Positions 5,968 through 7,093 of a DNA stretch of 7,093 nucleotides are shown here, in pieces (within the stretch, counting starts at the first letter, position 1; every line of letters begins with the position of its first letter). Position numbers and translations under genes: made by a program. The DNA comes from an uncultured bacterium (GTDB lineage: Bacteria > Bacillota_A > Clostridia > Oscillospirales > Oscillospiraceae): assembly GCA_945917385.1 (NCBI GenBank), contig CAMEHJ010000055.1:1-7093 (forward strand), written 5' to 3'. The notes beneath the pieces are model-generated. The model ran no database searches, was not told the DNA's origin, and saw only the letters and a program-made list of their open reading frames with translations.

Positions 5968-5986
5968 CTGTGTGTTGAGCACACAG
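5968..5986 (+). promoter_or_regulatory. Hairpin at the 5' end of the BMP transcript
   Basis: CTGTGTG and CACACAG form a perfect 7-bp stem around TTGAG, right at the predicted start site. It may be a transcript-stabilising 5' hairpin or an operator. It is not followed by a proper T-run, so a terminator is unlikely. The remaining leader, about 35 bases, is too short for a classical purine riboswitch. Confidence 0.45.
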
Positions 5987-6021
5987 ACGTTTTGTTCAAA
6001 AATCAATTATGGAGGAAAAAC

Positions 6022-7093
6022 ATGAAAAAGATTCTCGCACTCGTTCTCGCTATGTGCATGGTCTTCGCTCTGTGCGCATGCGGCTCCACTGCAGCTCCCG
6101 CAGCTTCCCAGGCTCCTGCTTCCGAAGCTCCCGCTGCTTCCGAGGCTCCCGCTGCTTCCGAGGCTCCCGCTTCCGAAGCTCCCGCCGCTCCCGCAGAGGT
6201 CACCAATCCCGACGACGTTCCCGATGAGATGACTTCCGCCGACGGCAAGTATGAGCTTGCTTTCGTCACCGACGTCGGCCAGCTCAAGGACAAGTCCTTC
6301 AACCAGGGCTCCTACGACGGCGTTAAGGTCTTCGCCGCCAACAACGGTCTGTCCTACAAGTACTACCAGCCCGCAAACGGCGACCAGGCTACCGACGACG
6401 ACCGTTACGACGCAATGAAGGCAGCCGCCGACAACGGCGCAAAGGTTGTTGTCTGCGCAGGCTTCATGCAGGGCACCGCTCTTGCAAAGGCAGCGGCCGA
6501 GTTCCCCGAGGTTAAGTTCGTCTTCATCGACGGCTGGGCATTCGACGGTCTCGACAACATCGCAGGCGTTGCATTCAAGGAAGAGCAGCCCGGCTTCCTC
6601 GCCGGCTACGCAGCAGTTAAAGACGGCTACACCAAGCTCGGCTTCTGCGGCGGCGGCGGCGGTTCCAACCCCGCATGCTGCCGTTACGGCTACGGCTTCG
6701 TTCAGGGCATTGACGCCGCCGCTAAGGAAATGGGCGTTAACGTCGATGTGAACTACAGCTGGCTCTACGGCGCAAGCTTCTCCGCTTCTCCCGAACTGCA
6801 GACCATGGCTAACTCCTGGTACGAGCAGGGCACCGAGGTCATCTTCGCCTGCGGCGGCTCCATGTTCGCTTCCATCACCGCTGCTGCTTCCGCTAACGAC
6901 GGCGCAGTCATCGGCGTTGACGTTGACCAGTCCTTCAGCTCCGACACCGTCATTACCTCCGCTCTCAAGGGCGTTCGCAGCTCTGTTGAATGGGCTTGCG
7001 ACAAGGCCTTCAACGGCGGTTGGGAAGAGATCGGCGGCAAGGCCACCAGCCTTGGCGCTGCTGAGAACGCAGTCGGCCTGCCCACCGAGACCT
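6022..7093 (+). CDS. BMP-family ABC transporter substrate-binding lipoprotein (nucleoside type), cut by window edge
   Basis: Extracytoplasmic binding lipoprotein of an ABC importer. Relatives in the basic membrane protein/PnrA/NupN group bind nucleosides, and the neighbouring salvage genes support that here. The first 357 residues are present; the frame is open at the right edge and probably lacks only a few dozen residues. The signal peptide (1-19) ends at lipid-modified Cys20 (LCAC|GS). A repetitive Ala/Ser/Glu/Pro linker (about 24-58) precedes the periplasmic-binding fold: ELAFVTDVGQLKDKSFNQG (78-96), the family hallmark, then VVVCAGF (142-148), KFVFIDG (165-171), VAFKEEQPGFLAGYAA (183-198), YGYGFVQGIDAA (222-233), IFACGG (274-279), IGVDVDQ (297-303) and TSALKGV (312-318). 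GGAGG (6011-6015) is six bases before the ATG. Codon use is narrow, suggesting high expression. Several cysteines in the mature part (145, 209, 219, 220, 277, 326) are unusual for a surface protein. Permease and ATPase genes are expected downstream. Confidence 0.95.
   Translation, partial: MKKILALVLAMCMVFALCACGSTAAPAASQAPASEAPAASEAPAASEAPASEAPAAPAEVTNPDDVPDEMTSADGKYELAFVTDVGQLKDKSFNQGSYDGVKVFAANNGLSYKYYQPANGDQATDDDRYDAMKAAADNGAKVVVCAGFMQGTALAKAAAEFPEVKFVFIDGWAFDGLDNIAGVAFKEEQPGFLAGYAAVKDGYTKLGFCGGGGGSNPACCRYGYGFVQGIDAAAKEMGVNVDVNYSWLYGASFSASPELQTMANSWYEQGTEVIFACGGSMFASITAAASANDGAVIGVDVDQSFSSDTVITSALKGVRSSVEWACDKAFNGGWEEIGGKATSLGAAENAVGLPTET
6103..6186 (+). repeat. In-frame 18-base tandem repeat encoding the SEAPAA linker
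   Basis: Units of GCTTCCGAGGCTCCCGCT begin at 6118, 6136 and 6154; the last two are identical and the first differs at one base. Diverged partial units flank them (6103-6117 and 6172-6186). The repeat encodes the flexible Ala-Ser-Glu-Ala-Pro-Ala spacer between lipid anchor and binding domain. Copy number should vary readily without shifting the frame. Confidence 0.85.

Noticed and set aside
5873..6021. Possible purine riboswitch before the nucleoside-transport gene
   Set aside because: The predicted leader is about 53 bases with a single 7-bp hairpin. I see no three-way junction or the conserved loop sequences of known purine riboswitches.

Overview
The window looks like chromosomal DNA from a fairly GC-rich Gram-positive anaerobe of the class Clostridia, probably an Oscillospiraceae/Ruminococcaceae-type gut bacterium. 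This is inferred from strong GGAGG ribosome sites, short Lys-rich lipoprotein signal peptides ending in a Cys-Ala-Cys lipobox, an Ala/Ser/Glu/Pro linker behind the lipid anchor, a DUF4349 lipoprotein and a membrane-anchored parvulin. No rRNA, tRNA, CRISPR array, insertion sequence or phage gene was found.

Layout. Positions 1-348 hold no confident gene; a good sigma-A promoter lies at 253-281. Three rightward genes follow: a membrane-anchored peptidyl-prolyl isomerase (349-1899), the tRNA t6A dehydratase tcdA (preferred start 1962, end 2675) and a DUF4349 lipoprotein (2744-3757). A perfect hairpin at 1910-1942 separates the first two. A near-perfect bidirectional terminator at 3758-3797 separates the third from two leftward genes, uridine kinase udk (5013 to 4390) and thymidine kinase tdk (4376 to 3795). 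These are 13 bases apart and read as one operon. Back-to-back promoters at 5047-5105 drive udk-tdk leftward and deoD (purine nucleoside phosphorylase, 5144-5872) rightward. A further promoter (5934-5962) and a leader hairpin precede a BMP-family nucleoside-type ABC substrate-binding lipoprotein (6022 onward), which runs off the right edge.

How the genes work together. The right half is a nucleoside capture and salvage locus. The BMP lipoprotein would bind nucleosides outside the cell and, presumably with permease and ATPase genes beyond the window, import them. DeoD would cleave purine nucleosides to base and pentose-1-phosphate. Udk and Tdk would phosphorylate uridine/cytidine and thymidine/deoxyuridine. 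The left half is extracytoplasmic protein folding, tRNA modification and an envelope lipoprotein, with no obvious link to salvage.

I see no exotic new system. The points most worth a second look are the abutting divergent promoters of the salvage genes, the start choices for udk and tcdA, similar inverted repeats at the predicted transcription starts of the isomerase and BMP genes, a probable degenerate second parvulin unit in the isomerase, and two tiny leftward reading frames with good ribosome sites near the left edge.
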